Assembly (NCBI GenBank): GCA_910579495.1
Contig: CAJTVD010000008.1
Location: 14,190-78,189, forward strand
Source of the DNA: an uncultured Lachnospiraceae bacterium
GTDB taxonomy: Bacteria > Bacillota > Clostridia > Lachnospirales > Lachnospiraceae
Direction of reading: 5' to 3'
Length of the DNA stretch: 64,000 nucleotides
Shown here: positions 1 through 8,259 of the stretch, piece by piece
How positions within the stretch are numbered: position 1 is the stretch's first letter
Layout: each line of letters begins with the position of its first letter
Program-made: the position numbers and the translations under genes
Notes under the pieces: generated by a model
What the model saw: the letters and a program-made list of their open reading frames with translations, nothing else
Told to the model about the DNA's origin: nothing
Database searches by the model: none

Positions 1-1554
1 GTGGACGCAGAAGTCCAGCAGATTAAGAGAGAAATTGACAATACAGCAAAGAATACTGTGTTTAATGAAATCAGGCTGTTCCCGGATGACGGGCTTTCGC
101 CCAAGGCGGGTTCCGTGCTGGCCAGCTATGATTATGAAGTGACCTTTGATTTTGCCAATGGGTCGGTTGCTGTAAACCAGCAAGCAAACGGCGTTTCTTC
201 CCGGCCGGGGGTCCAGGTAAACAGTGGGAGTGCCCTGGCGGACAAAATTGCCAACCAGTATATTCCCAATGCAGTGCAGCAGATTTTTGACGCTTTCCCG
301 TCCTTTGCAACAGCGCAGGGAACTACGGAAATCAAAATGGCGCTGAACGTGAAGTTTATCGACGGCCCGGGGAATACCCTGGCGCTTGCCGGGTATACTT
401 ACAGCCCCAGCGGCGGAAAGCCGAAAACAATGTACATCAATGTGGATGCTGCCGATTTTAAGGATGCAGATATCGGTTCCGGCAGTGACAAGGAGAAACA
501 GTTAGAATCCACCATTGCCCATGAGCTGATGCACACGGTAATGCAGTACAATTTAACCGATGGCATGAGTGGGAGGAATGGGGAGAAATACCCTACGTGG
601 TTTGTGGAAGGCACGGCACAGCTTGCAGGAGGCGGCTTTCCCACCAACTGGAACAATGAACTGCTCTACTATGCCGATAAGCTTGCTGATGAAGATGATA
701 CCAGCCAGGACGCAAATATAGCAAAATACCTGCAAAAATATACCATGCAGGGCAGGCCTTACGGCCATGGCTACCTGGGGGCGGCATATATTGGCTATCT
801 TGCCAATAAACAAAATGGTGGTAGCGCAGACGTAACCGGTGCCAATATAGCAGGCGGGATGGATTTGATTTTTGGTGACCTTATTAAGGGGAAGAAGCTT
901 GACCAGGCAATCAAAGACAGGACCGGCAAAAGCATAAGCGAAATCAATGGGCTGTTTTCCAGTGGCAACGGGGATTTAACAGAGTTTGCCAGAAAACTTG
1001 CCTTTAACTCAAAAGACGGTGCCGGTTCGGTGATCGTATCACAGGCAGCTGGCGGCCTGGGGGCAGGAGGGGCAGGAAAACCGATCATTGGCAGCGGGGC
1101 GGGAAGCGGGGCTTTTACCATTGATCCCAGCCAGGTAAATGTTGATTTTTCCGGGGGATCCGCTAATGTTGCCATCCAGGTAGGATCGGAAGCAGGGCAG
1201 CATATTGACTTCAAGCTGTACCAGATGAATACCCAAGCCCTGGGGCTGGCGGATATGAACGTGAACACTGTGGAGGATGCCAGCGACGCCATTAATTTTG
1301 TGAAGGAAGCCATTATTAACGTAAGCAGTGTGAGAAGCCATTATGGCGCGGTGCAGAACCGCCTTGAACATACCATTGCCAATCTGGACAATGTGGTAGA
1401 AAATACCACAGCGGCAGAGTCCCGCATCAGGGATACAGATATGGCTAAGGAAATGGTAGCACATGCCAACAGCCAGGTTCTGCTGCAGGCAGGGCAGTCT
1501 ATGTTAGCCCAGGCAAACCGCAGTTCTGAAATTATACTCGGGCTTTTGGGATAG
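1..1554 (+). CDS. Flagellin with inserted zinc metalloprotease domain (flagellinolysin type), 5' partial
   Basis: The readable protein starts inside the N-terminal D1 helix of flagellin (a Lys/Glu-rich helix leading to TVFNEIRLF), so the true start lies before the window although base 1 happens to be GTG. The last ~85 residues are a typical flagellin D1/D0 end (SRIRDTDMAKEMV, then QAGQSMLAQANRSSEIILGL). Between them, in place of the variable filament-surface region, sits a gluzincin-type protease: HELMH at residues 174-178 (two zinc-ligand His and the catalytic Glu) and a probable third ligand E203 in WFVEGTAQL. Known family: flagellinolysins, which polymerise into filaments carrying protease on the surface. 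The following small genes look flagellum-associated. Confident in the architecture; the substrate cannot be read. Confidence 0.9.
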   Translation: MDAEVQQIKREIDNTAKNTVFNEIRLFPDDGLSPKAGSVLASYDYEVTFDFANGSVAVNQQANGVSSRPGVQVNSGSALADKIANQYIPNAVQQIFDAFPSFATAQGTTEIKMALNVKFIDGPGNTLALAGYTYSPSGGKPKTMYINVDAADFKDADIGSGSDKEKQLESTIAHELMHTVMQYNLTDGMSGRNGEKYPTWFVEGTAQLAGGGFPTNWNNELLYYADKLADEDDTSQDANIAKYLQKYTMQGRPYGHGYLGAAYIGYLANKQNGGSADVTGANIAGGMDLIFGDLIKGKKLDQAIKDRTGKSISEINGLFSSGNGDLTEFARKLAFNSKDGAGSVIVSQAAGGLGAGGAGKPIIGSGAGSGAFTIDPSQVNVDFSGGSANVAIQVGSEAGQHIDFKLYQMNTQALGLADMNVNTVEDASDAINFVKEAIINVSSVRSHYGAVQNRLEHTIANLDNVVENTTAAESRIRDTDMAKEMVAHANSQVLLQAGQSMLAQANRSSEIILGLLG

Positions 1555-1577
1555 GCAGGCCAGAGTGAAAGGAGCAG

Positions 1578-1961
1578 ATGGGAATGGGCGTAGTTGTTAA
1601 GGCAGTATGTGGTGCATGTAAAGGGCAGTGGCAGTGTGAAACCGGCTGCGGGATTATGCATGGGGAAATAGAAGGGGTACTCCCTTTATTCCCGGAAGGG
1701 ATAAGAAGGCAGATTGAAGCCGCCATTGGCAATAGGGCATTTCCGGCTTTTACTTTTGCCTATCAGTTATCCTGCTGTGGGCACTGTGGCAGTATAGAAA
1801 GTGTTCCCGTGCTGAAGCTAACTGACATTGGGAAAGAATATACAGGTGTCTGCGGTAAGTGCTGGCAGAATACGGAACTCATAGAAAACATAGAAGATAC
1901 CCCATGCCCGGTATGCCATAAGAAGGCTCTTACAGTGGAAGAAACCGGAATTTGGGATTAG
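1578..1961 (+). CDS. Small zinc-ribbon-like protein of unknown function
   Basis: A 127-residue soluble protein with an AAAGGAG ribosome binding site just upstream. It carries several Cys pairs: CGAC near residue 11, a further Cys pair around 20-24, CCGHC in the middle, CGKC, and CPVC near the end, consistent with two zinc ribbons. No catalytic motif or membrane segment is visible. It follows the flagellin gene by 23 bases and precedes another small gene in the same direction, so it may be co-transcribed with the flagellar locus. I do not recognise a named family; structural metal binding is the only supported property. Confidence 0.6.
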   Translation: MGMGVVVKAVCGACKGQWQCETGCGIMHGEIEGVLPLFPEGIRRQIEAAIGNRAFPAFTFAYQLSCCGHCGSIESVPVLKLTDIGKEYTGVCGKCWQNTELIENIEDTPCPVCHKKALTVEETGIWD

Positions 1962-1993
1962 AGGATTAGAAATCAGTACAGAAAGGATTTAAG

Positions 1994-2407
1994 ATGCAGA
2001 TAGGAGCAATCAGTTTTCATCCCTATATTTACAATACCAATGCCATAAGCGGCAGCAGCCTTTCAAAGATTTCCTCCATTGGGGATGATTTGCTCACCTC
2101 CAAGACAGACTATTCCTCCCTGGCGGATGAAAGCCTGAACGAAAACCCTTTAAAGAAGGGGCAGACCTCCGATTTTTCGTCCATTTTGGATAGGCAGTTG
2201 TCAATGGGAAGAAGGAACGCTTCCAGGCTGGTAAAGCCCGGGGAAGAGATGCCAGAGTTCCCGGCAGCGGAAGAACGCCAGGCAGAAGAGACAGATACTG
2301 GCCGGTTTGCCGGAAGAACCCAGGAGAATTTCCAAATGCAAGGGGAAAAGAATCTGTTCCGTATGCAGCAGGCGGTGCAGGCATACCAGATGAATATGAT
2401 GATGTAA
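1994..2407 (+). CDS. Small hypothetical protein downstream of the flagellin gene
   Basis: A 137-residue protein preceded by GAAAGGA. The N-terminus (MQIGAISFHPYIYNTNAIS) is neither a signal peptide nor a membrane segment; the middle is polar and low in complexity with many Ser, Glu and Arg; the C-terminus is a Met/Gln-rich helix ending QAYQMNMMM. Its position after flagellin, and the short hydrophobic head plus helical tail reminiscent of small export or rod-associated flagellar proteins, suggest a flagellar role, but that is inference from position only. No family recognised. Confidence 0.5.
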   Translation: MQIGAISFHPYIYNTNAISGSSLSKISSIGDDLLTSKTDYSSLADESLNENPLKKGQTSDFSSILDRQLSMGRRNASRLVKPGEEMPEFPAAEERQAEETDTGRFAGRTQENFQMQGEKNLFRMQQAVQAYQMNMMM

Positions 2408-2478
2408 AATTAGGCGGAAGCTGTTAAAACGGTAGGTTTGGCAGCTTCTGTTGTTATATGGATAATAGAAATGAGCGG

Positions 2479-2503
2479 CTGCTGCCCCAGGAAAGGGCAG
2501 CAG
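2479..2503 (+). other. Perfect hairpin in the intergenic region before the mutarotase gene
   Basis: CTGCTGCCC and GGGCAGCAG form a 9-bp perfect stem with a short loop. No T-run follows, so it is not a canonical intrinsic terminator; it may cap the flagellar transcript's 3' end or lie in the leader of the mutarotase gene. An upstream weaker pair (GAAGCTG/CAGCTTC, about 2416-2442) is also present. Confidence 0.4.
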
Positions 2504-2556
2504 CAGGCGGTACCCGGGAGCAGTAAATATTTTATAGGATAAAGGAGAAGGATATT

Positions 2557-3432
2557 ATGGCGGTATACGAGGTAAAGAACAAGACGGTTGCCATCCAGGT
2601 GCATTCCAAAGGGGCGGAGCTGAAATCCCTGAAACGTCTGGATACAGGCAGGGAGTATCTGTGGAATGCAGACCCGGCCTACTGGAACAGGACATCCCCT
2701 GTGCTGTTCCCTTTTGTAGGGGGCGTAAAAAACAGGGAATACAGAACCAAAGGACGCACTTATTCTATGGCACAGCATGGTTTTGTCAGGGATATGGAAT
2801 TTAGCCTGCTCTCCCAGACAGAAGATGAAATCTGGTTTGTATTAAAGGACAGCGAAGAAACAAGGGAAATGTACCCTTATGAATTTGTGCTCAAGCTGGG
2901 GTACTGCCTTCTTCCTGACGGCGTGGACGTGCGCTGGCAGGTGGAAAATCCGGGAAAGGAAGAACTGCCTTTTTCTATTGGGGGGCACCCTGCCTTTTAC
3001 TGCCCTTTGGATGAAGGGGAGAAGCAGACGGATTATTTTATCCGTTTTGGCAAGCAGGAGAAGGTGGTCAGCACAGGAATCAGTGAAAAGGGGCTGGCCA
3101 CAGACGAAAAAAATACATATAACCTGGACCAGGGATACCTGGCCATTACAGAGAATTTATTTGACAGGGACGCCCTGGTGATTGAGCATAGCCAGGTAAT
3201 GGAAGTGTCCTTGTGCAGGGCGGACAAAAAGCCATATGTTACAGTTAAGATGGAGGAACCTTTGTTTGGTATCTGGTCCCCTGCGAAAAAGAATGCGCCT
3301 TTTATCTGTATCGAGCCCTGGTGCGGCAGATGCGACCATGAAAATTTCTCCGGGGAACTGAAGGAGAGGGAATGGGGCAACCTGGTTGCCCCAGAGGGAG
3401 CCTGGAAAGCGGGCTATCAGATTATTGTGTAG
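2557..3432 (+). CDS. Aldose 1-epimerase family protein (LacX-like mutarotase)
   Basis: A 291-residue soluble protein with a strong ribosome binding site (AAAGGAG). It matches the LacX-type branch of the galactose mutarotase superfamily: SPVLFPFVGGVKN near residues 48-60, HGFVRDMEF near 75-83, GGHPAFYCPL near 143-152, and ICIEPWCGRCD near the end. The His residues and the late Glu fit the general base/acid positions of the fold. It would interconvert anomers of a free aldose in the cytoplasm. Placement before a sugar-type two-component system and an mgl-type transporter is consistent with galactose handling, but the sugar cannot be read from sequence. Confidence 0.85.
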   Translation: MAVYEVKNKTVAIQVHSKGAELKSLKRLDTGREYLWNADPAYWNRTSPVLFPFVGGVKNREYRTKGRTYSMAQHGFVRDMEFSLLSQTEDEIWFVLKDSEETREMYPYEFVLKLGYCLLPDGVDVRWQVENPGKEELPFSIGGHPAFYCPLDEGEKQTDYFIRFGKQEKVVSTGISEKGLATDEKNTYNLDQGYLAITENLFDRDALVIEHSQVMEVSLCRADKKPYVTVKMEEPLFGIWSPAKKNAPFICIEPWCGRCDHENFSGELKEREWGNLVAPEGAWKAGYQIIV

Positions 3433-3485
3433 TATTATCCGAAAAGCCTTTGGCCTTCCGGAGGTAAAATTTATAGGCAGCAAAG

Positions 3486-3575
3486 GAAACGCCGTCCCGG
3501 GGGATTATGCTCCTGCAGGGCGGCGTTTGCCTTGTAATGCCCCAGGGGGCATCTTGTGGGAATACCCTGGGGGGA
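3486..3575 (+). other. Two successive hairpins between the mutarotase and yesN-type genes
   Basis: An AACGCCG...CGGCGTT stem is followed by a perfect CCCCAGGG (3540-3547) / CCCTGGGG (3565-3572) inverted repeat. Neither ends in a clear T-run. They probably separate the mutarotase transcript from the regulator operon or structure its leader. Confidence 0.35.
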
Positions 3576-3625
3576 TGCAAAAATTTCAGTTTTTGTGGTA
3601 TCCTAAGATATAAGGGAGGCAGTTT

Positions 3626-5245
3626 ATGTATACGGTTATTGTAGCGGATGATGAGGAAGAACTGCGCAAGGCGCTGATCCGGCGGGTAGATTGGGAGAGC
3701 GTGGGATTTTCGGTAGTAGGGGAAGCGGAAAACGGGGCGGAAGCGCTGGAACTGGTGGAAAAGCTGGAACCGGATCTTCTGCTGACGGATATCCGTATGC
3801 CTTTTATCACAGGCATCGAGCTGGCCAGGCAGGTGCAGGAGATACGCCCGGCCACCCAGATTGCCTTTTTAAGCGGCTATGACGATTTTTCTTATGCCCA
3901 GCAGGGGATACAGTATAATATTATCAGCTATCTGTTAAAACCCATATCTTCCGCTGAATTGACGGAAGAATTGCTGAAAATGAAAAAGAAGATTGACGAG
4001 AAATACGAAAATTTCGCATCCGCCGGAAAAAAGCAGGAAAAGCTGGAGGCCATGGAACTGGCAATTCCTTTGTTGCTTGACGGGTTCCAGAGGGACGCGG
4101 AAGAGGCGGACGAGGGGGAGCTGGAACAGGCGGCGTTTGCCTGCGGGCTATTAAAAGAAGGGGAAAGTGATTTAAAATATACAGTCATTGTTGCCAGCAT
4201 TATAGATGAAGAGGGAAAAAACCTTACTGCCCGTGCCAGCGTCCATGGAATTGACACGATTCTTGAAAAATATATCAGGCATGTAAGCTTTTATTCCGGG
4301 GGAAGGGTGGTTTCCCTGCTTATTGCCCCGGAAGCAGACACGGATAAGTACCTCCACATTATTGTAGAAGAAATATCCCAGAGCGTCAGGCGGATTATGA
4401 AAATGTCCTGCCTGATAGGCGTGGGCCGCAGCGTGGGAAGCCTTTCCCATATACATGAGGCATACATTGAGGCCATGAGCGCCATACGCTACTCCAGAAA
4501 AAACAAGGAAGAGGTTTATTTTATCTCCGATATTGAGCGGGCGGATGATTTCGACATGGAAAAGATGCAGGGATATATTGAGGAAGTTGAGCGCATGATC
4601 CGCAGCGGCGGAAGCCAGGAGCTGGAAGCCTATTTAAAGCAGATGTTCGATTCCGTGGAGCAGGAGCACATTTCTATGATGGAAATTCATTTCCTGATAG
4701 TCAGGCTGGTATCAGCGGTGTCACGTATCGTGTATGCGGTGGTGGATGAGGAGGGTGCGGCGCAGCTTCAGAAGAAGTCTCCCTTACAGAGTGTGGACTC
4801 CTTTGAGAATTATGGCGCTGTACGCAGCCGGTGTATTTTTTTCTGCCTTGCCGCAAGGGAACTGATTGCCGAACAGCGTAAAAAAAGCAGTACCCTTTTG
4901 TGCGACAAAGCCCTTGGCATTATTGAAAACAGTTATATGGACCAGGAGCTTTCCCTGGTATCGGTGAGCAATGAAATTTCGGTGAGCCCCAATTACCTGA
5001 GCGCATTGATCAAAAGGTCAACGGGCAGGACATTTATTGACTTATTGACGAAAAAACGGATAGAAACTGCCAAGGAGCTGCTTCTTTGCACCAACTTGAA
5101 GATCAAGGAAATTTCTGAAAAATGCGGTTATAATGACCAGCACTATTTTAGTTATTGTTTTAAAAAATATGAGGGGTTATCCCCCAATGCCTGCAGGCAG
5201 AAGCTGGAAGAGGAAAAGACAAGCAGGGAGCAATGGCATGAGTAA
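3626..5245 (+). CDS. AraC-family response regulator (YesN type)
   Basis: A 539-residue two-component response regulator. The receiver domain occupies residues ~1-120 with the acidic pocket ADDEEE near residue 7 and the phospho-acceptor D55 in LLLTDIRMP. A long central linker (~130-430) is typical of YesN proteins. The C-terminal ~100 residues form a double helix-turn-helix AraC DNA-binding domain (SVSNEISVSPNYLSALIK, then KIKEISEKCGYNDQHYFSY). The stop overlaps the start of the histidine kinase by 8 bases, so the two are translationally coupled. With the kinase, the anchored binding protein and mglBAC downstream, it most likely controls sugar-transporter expression in response to an extracellular ligand. 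Confidence 0.9.
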   Translation: MYTVIVADDEEELRKALIRRVDWESVGFSVVGEAENGAEALELVEKLEPDLLLTDIRMPFITGIELARQVQEIRPATQIAFLSGYDDFSYAQQGIQYNIISYLLKPISSAELTEELLKMKKKIDEKYENFASAGKKQEKLEAMELAIPLLLDGFQRDAEEADEGELEQAAFACGLLKEGESDLKYTVIVASIIDEEGKNLTARASVHGIDTILEKYIRHVSFYSGGRVVSLLIAPEADTDKYLHIIVEEISQSVRRIMKMSCLIGVGRSVGSLSHIHEAYIEAMSAIRYSRKNKEEVYFISDIERADDFDMEKMQGYIEEVERMIRSGGSQELEAYLKQMFDSVEQEHISMMEIHFLIVRLVSAVSRIVYAVVDEEGAAQLQKKSPLQSVDSFENYGAVRSRCIFFCLAARELIAEQRKKSSTLLCDKALGIIENSYMDQELSLVSVSNEISVSPNYLSALIKRSTGRTFIDLLTKKRIETAKELLLCTNLKIKEISEKCGYNDQHYFSYCFKKYEGLSPNACRQKLEEEKTSREQWHE

Positions 5246-6968
5246 GGCAGGGGGGCAGAAAAAAACAGTGGTCCAAAGGCTTTCCCTTTCGGTGATCATG
5301 ACGGTGGTAGTAGTAACTGTCGTTTCCTTCGCCTGTTGTGTGGGAATTACCGCTTACCTGCGGATTTACCGGGCTTCTGTGGAGGGTAATGCCATAACTG
5401 GCAGCGAACAGGCAATTAAGCAGGTACACAGTACCCTGGAAAATTATGCCAAAGATATTGAGGAGATCATGGGGCTGATCCGCTCAAGCATGGGGAAGGA
5501 AGAGGGGGAAAAGGATGATTTTTTGAGAAATCTGGTGGAGGTCCGCAAGGAAGTGGTGATTATCACAGAATATGACAACCATGGGAATCTCACCAACTGC
5601 TGGCAGGGGGACAACCGGTTAAAGGAGAAAATCCTGCAAAACCTTTCCTACATGGAAATTCCCAAAGGGGAGGAGGGGCTTTTCTTTTCCAGCCCCCATG
5701 TGGAGTCCCTGATTGAAAATTACTATCCCTGGGTGGTGACCATTGCCCAGAGAATGAAAAACCATCAGAAAGAAGAGGTCTTGGTGTGCATGGATATCCG
5801 GTTTTCCAATATTGCCAGTTATGTGGACAATGTGGGGATCGGCCAGCATGGCTATTGCTTTATCATGGATGGGGCAGGGGGGCTGGTTTACCATCCCCAG
5901 CAGCAATTGATCCACGCAGGGCTGAAAAGTGAAAACTGGGAGCTGCTTACAGGCAGGCCGGACGGGTCTTTTTTGCAGGAAGATGGGATTTACACCATCC
6001 AATCCATGGAGAATAACGGCTGGAAAATCGTGGGGGTTAGCTTTGTGGATGAGATGATTACCAGTAAGCTGGACGGGATGGCGAAAATCATAGGTTTTCT
6101 TCTGTTCTCTATGCTCCTGGCCACCTTGCTTGTGGGTATTTTTTCCTCCAAATTGGTGTCCAGCCCGGCCAATAAGCTGATGAACGCCATGCAGCAGTTT
6201 GAAAAGGATGCGGAGAACTTTACCTTCTGCCAGGTTAACGGCACCAGGGAGATTGCCGCTTTGTCAGATTCCTTTGGCCATATGGTGGTGCAGATCCAGA
6301 ACCTGATGGAGCAGGTGCGCCGGGAAGAGGTCACCCTGCGCAAAACAGAGCTGAATGCCCTGCAGGCCCAGATCAACCCCCATTTTCTGTACAATACCCT
6401 GGATTCCATTGCCTGGATGTGCGAAGAGGGGCGGACAAAGGAGGCGATCACCATGGTAAATGCCCTGGCGAGGCTCTTCCGCATCAGCATCAGCCGGGGC
6501 CATGAGCTGATCACCATTGAAAAGGAGTGCCAGCATGCGGAAAGCTATCTGAAAATACAGAAATACCGTTACAAAAACAGGTTTACTTATCAGTTTGATG
6601 TGGAGGAAGAGTGCCTGGGATATTTTTGCAACAAAATTACCCTCCAGCCGATTATTGAAAATGCCATAAACCACGGGCTGGACATGTGCGATGAAGGAAG
6701 GATCTGTATTGGGGTCAGGCGCAGGGGGGAAGATATCCTTATGTATGTGGAGGACAATGGTGTGGGCATGGAAGAGGACAGGTGCCGGGAAATCCTCCAC
6801 CGGGAGGCCAGCGACCGGACAGGCATCGGCATTAAAAACGTTAATGACAGGATCCGGATTTATTTTGGGGAGAAGTACGGCCTTCACATAGAAAGTGAAC
6901 TGGATGTGGGGACCAGGGTGGAAATCTGCATTCCCTGCTTGCAGGAGGAAATCGGCACAGAGGGATAA
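5238..6968 (+). CDS. Sensor histidine kinase (YesM type, Cache-HAMP-His_kinase-HATPase)
   Basis: I chose the ATG at 5238 because it overlaps the regulator's stop and starts MSKAGGQKK directly before a membrane segment; an upstream in-frame ATG would lie deep in the regulator gene. Order: TM1 (~13-35), extracytoplasmic sensor resembling a double Cache domain (~36-275), TM2 with run IIGFLLFSMLLATLLVGIF, a HAMP linker, the phospho-acceptor H382 in INPHFLYNTLDS, and an ATPase domain with N box PIIENAINHGL and glycine boxes VEDNGVGM and RTGIGIKNV. It would sense an extracellular sugar, probably with the adjacent anchored binding protein, and phosphorylate the YesN partner. Confidence 0.92.
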   Translation: MSKAGGQKKTVVQRLSLSVIMTVVVVTVVSFACCVGITAYLRIYRASVEGNAITGSEQAIKQVHSTLENYAKDIEEIMGLIRSSMGKEEGEKDDFLRNLVEVRKEVVIITEYDNHGNLTNCWQGDNRLKEKILQNLSYMEIPKGEEGLFFSSPHVESLIENYYPWVVTIAQRMKNHQKEEVLVCMDIRFSNIASYVDNVGIGQHGYCFIMDGAGGLVYHPQQQLIHAGLKSENWELLTGRPDGSFLQEDGIYTIQSMENNGWKIVGVSFVDEMITSKLDGMAKIIGFLLFSMLLATLLVGIFSSKLVSSPANKLMNAMQQFEKDAENFTFCQVNGTREIAALSDSFGHMVVQIQNLMEQVRREEVTLRKTELNALQAQINPHFLYNTLDSIAWMCEEGRTKEAITMVNALARLFRISISRGHELITIEKECQHAESYLKIQKYRYKNRFTYQFDVEEECLGYFCNKITLQPIIENAINHGLDMCDEGRICIGVRRRGEDILMYVEDNGVGMEEDRCREILHREASDRTGIGIKNVNDRIRIYFGEKYGLHIESELDVGTRVEICIPCLQEEIGTEG

Positions 6969-7025
6969 CCGTGAAGTTTTCACCCCCTGGGATGTTTGGG
7001 GCTGGGAAAAGGAGGGGAGGGAAAT

Positions 7026-8045
7026 ATGAAAACAGGCAACAGGCAGATATGGCTTTCTCTGGGGGGGATAGGGCTGCTTGCCGGGGGGCTGGTGCTTCTT
7101 ATATGGATAGCCAGCAGCGGCCCATGGCTGTTTGATTTAGGAAGGGCAAAGGAAGGGGCGGAAAACCGGAAGCACTATGTGGCAGTGATCGTCAAATCCA
7201 CCACTTCCTCTTACTGGAAGAGTGTGTTTGCCGGGGCAAATGCGGCAAAAACGGAATATAATCTTGACATTACCGTGGAAGGGCCTGAGGACGAGGAAGA
7301 CTGCCAGGCCCAGAATCAGATGATCGACAGGGCGGTGGAACAGGGGGCGGATGTCATCCTGCTCTCTGCGGTAGATTTCCAGGAAAATGCCCAGGCGGTG
7401 GAGCGTGCGGTGCTGGCGGGGGTGAAGGTGGTAGTGATCGACAGCGATGTGGACAGTGACAAGGTGAGCTGCCGGATCAGCACAGACAATTACCAGGCAG
7501 GGCGCATGGTGGGGGAAACCGTGCTGGACACTGACAGCCAGGCTATTTATGTGGGGATCGTGAATTTTGACCAGGTTTCCGCCAACGGGCAGCAGCGGGA
7601 GGCAGGCTTCCGGGATGCAGTGGCGGGAGATGGGAGGGTGGCCATTGTAGCTGCAGTGAATGTGAATTCCAATGTGGAAAGTGCCAAGGAGGCCACCAGG
7701 GAAATGCTGGCGGCGCATCCGCAGATGAATGTAGTCGTCACCTTTAACGAGTGGACCAGCCTGGGAGTGGGGTATGCCATCAAGGAGCTGGGGCTGGCGG
7801 AGGAAACCAAAGTGATCGCTTTTGACAGCAATGTAGTTTCCGTAGGGATGCTGGAAACCGGGGAAGTGGATGCCCTGATCGTGCAGAACCCCTATGCCAT
7901 GGGTTATCTGGGGATTGAGTGTGCCTACCGCCTGATAAACGACGGCCAGATGGACCAGCAGGTGATTGATACCACCACGACGGTGGTGACCCGGGAAAAT
8001 ATGTTCAGCGAAGAGTGCCAGAGAATCTTATTTGCCTTTGACTGA
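7026..8045 (+). CDS. Membrane-anchored sugar-binding protein (periplasmic-binding-protein type 1 fold)
   Basis: Start at 7026 is supported by GGAGGGG just upstream. The N-terminus has a basic head and a hydrophobic stretch (GGIGLLAGGLVLLIWIASS) without a lipobox Cys, so it is probably an uncleaved anchor. The rest is a ribose/galactose-type binding protein: YVAVIVKSTTSSYW, then GADVILLSAVD near 100, VIDSDVDSD near 130, AFDSNVVSVGMLETGEVDALI near 265-285. It sits 57 bases after the histidine kinase, before and distinct from mglB. This order is common where an anchored binding protein presents sugar to a YesM-type kinase; a sensing role is therefore inferred. Confidence 0.82.
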   Translation: MKTGNRQIWLSLGGIGLLAGGLVLLIWIASSGPWLFDLGRAKEGAENRKHYVAVIVKSTTSSYWKSVFAGANAAKTEYNLDITVEGPEDEEDCQAQNQMIDRAVEQGADVILLSAVDFQENAQAVERAVLAGVKVVVIDSDVDSDKVSCRISTDNYQAGRMVGETVLDTDSQAIYVGIVNFDQVSANGQQREAGFRDAVAGDGRVAIVAAVNVNSNVESAKEATREMLAAHPQMNVVVTFNEWTSLGVGYAIKELGLAEETKVIAFDSNVVSVGMLETGEVDALIVQNPYAMGYLGIECAYRLINDGQMDQQVIDTTTTVVTRENMFSEECQRILFAFD

Positions 8046-8183
8046 ATGGGCCTTACAGGCAGAATATGCCGGAATTAGACATAATGAATAATTTTTGTAC
8101 AATTATGGAAGAATTTTTGTGCAGTTAGAGTAAATATTTATACCTTTTGCGTAATTATTTGCATAGGAATTAAAAAATCAGAG

Positions 8184-8192
8184 TGATATACT
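8184..8192 (+). promoter_or_regulatory. Extended -10 promoter element upstream of mglB
   Basis: TGATATACT combines a TG extension with TATACT, 67 bases before the mglB start, in a 214-base intergenic region rich in A+T. No good -35 box is seen at the usual spacing, as allowed for extended -10 promoters. The start codon is preceded by AAAAGGAGG. Confidence 0.45.
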
Positions 8193-8259
8193 CCTGTTGT
8201 AAGGTGATTGCATGTCCATTCAGATGTGCAATGGCATTTTTCAAAAGGAGGATTGAAAT

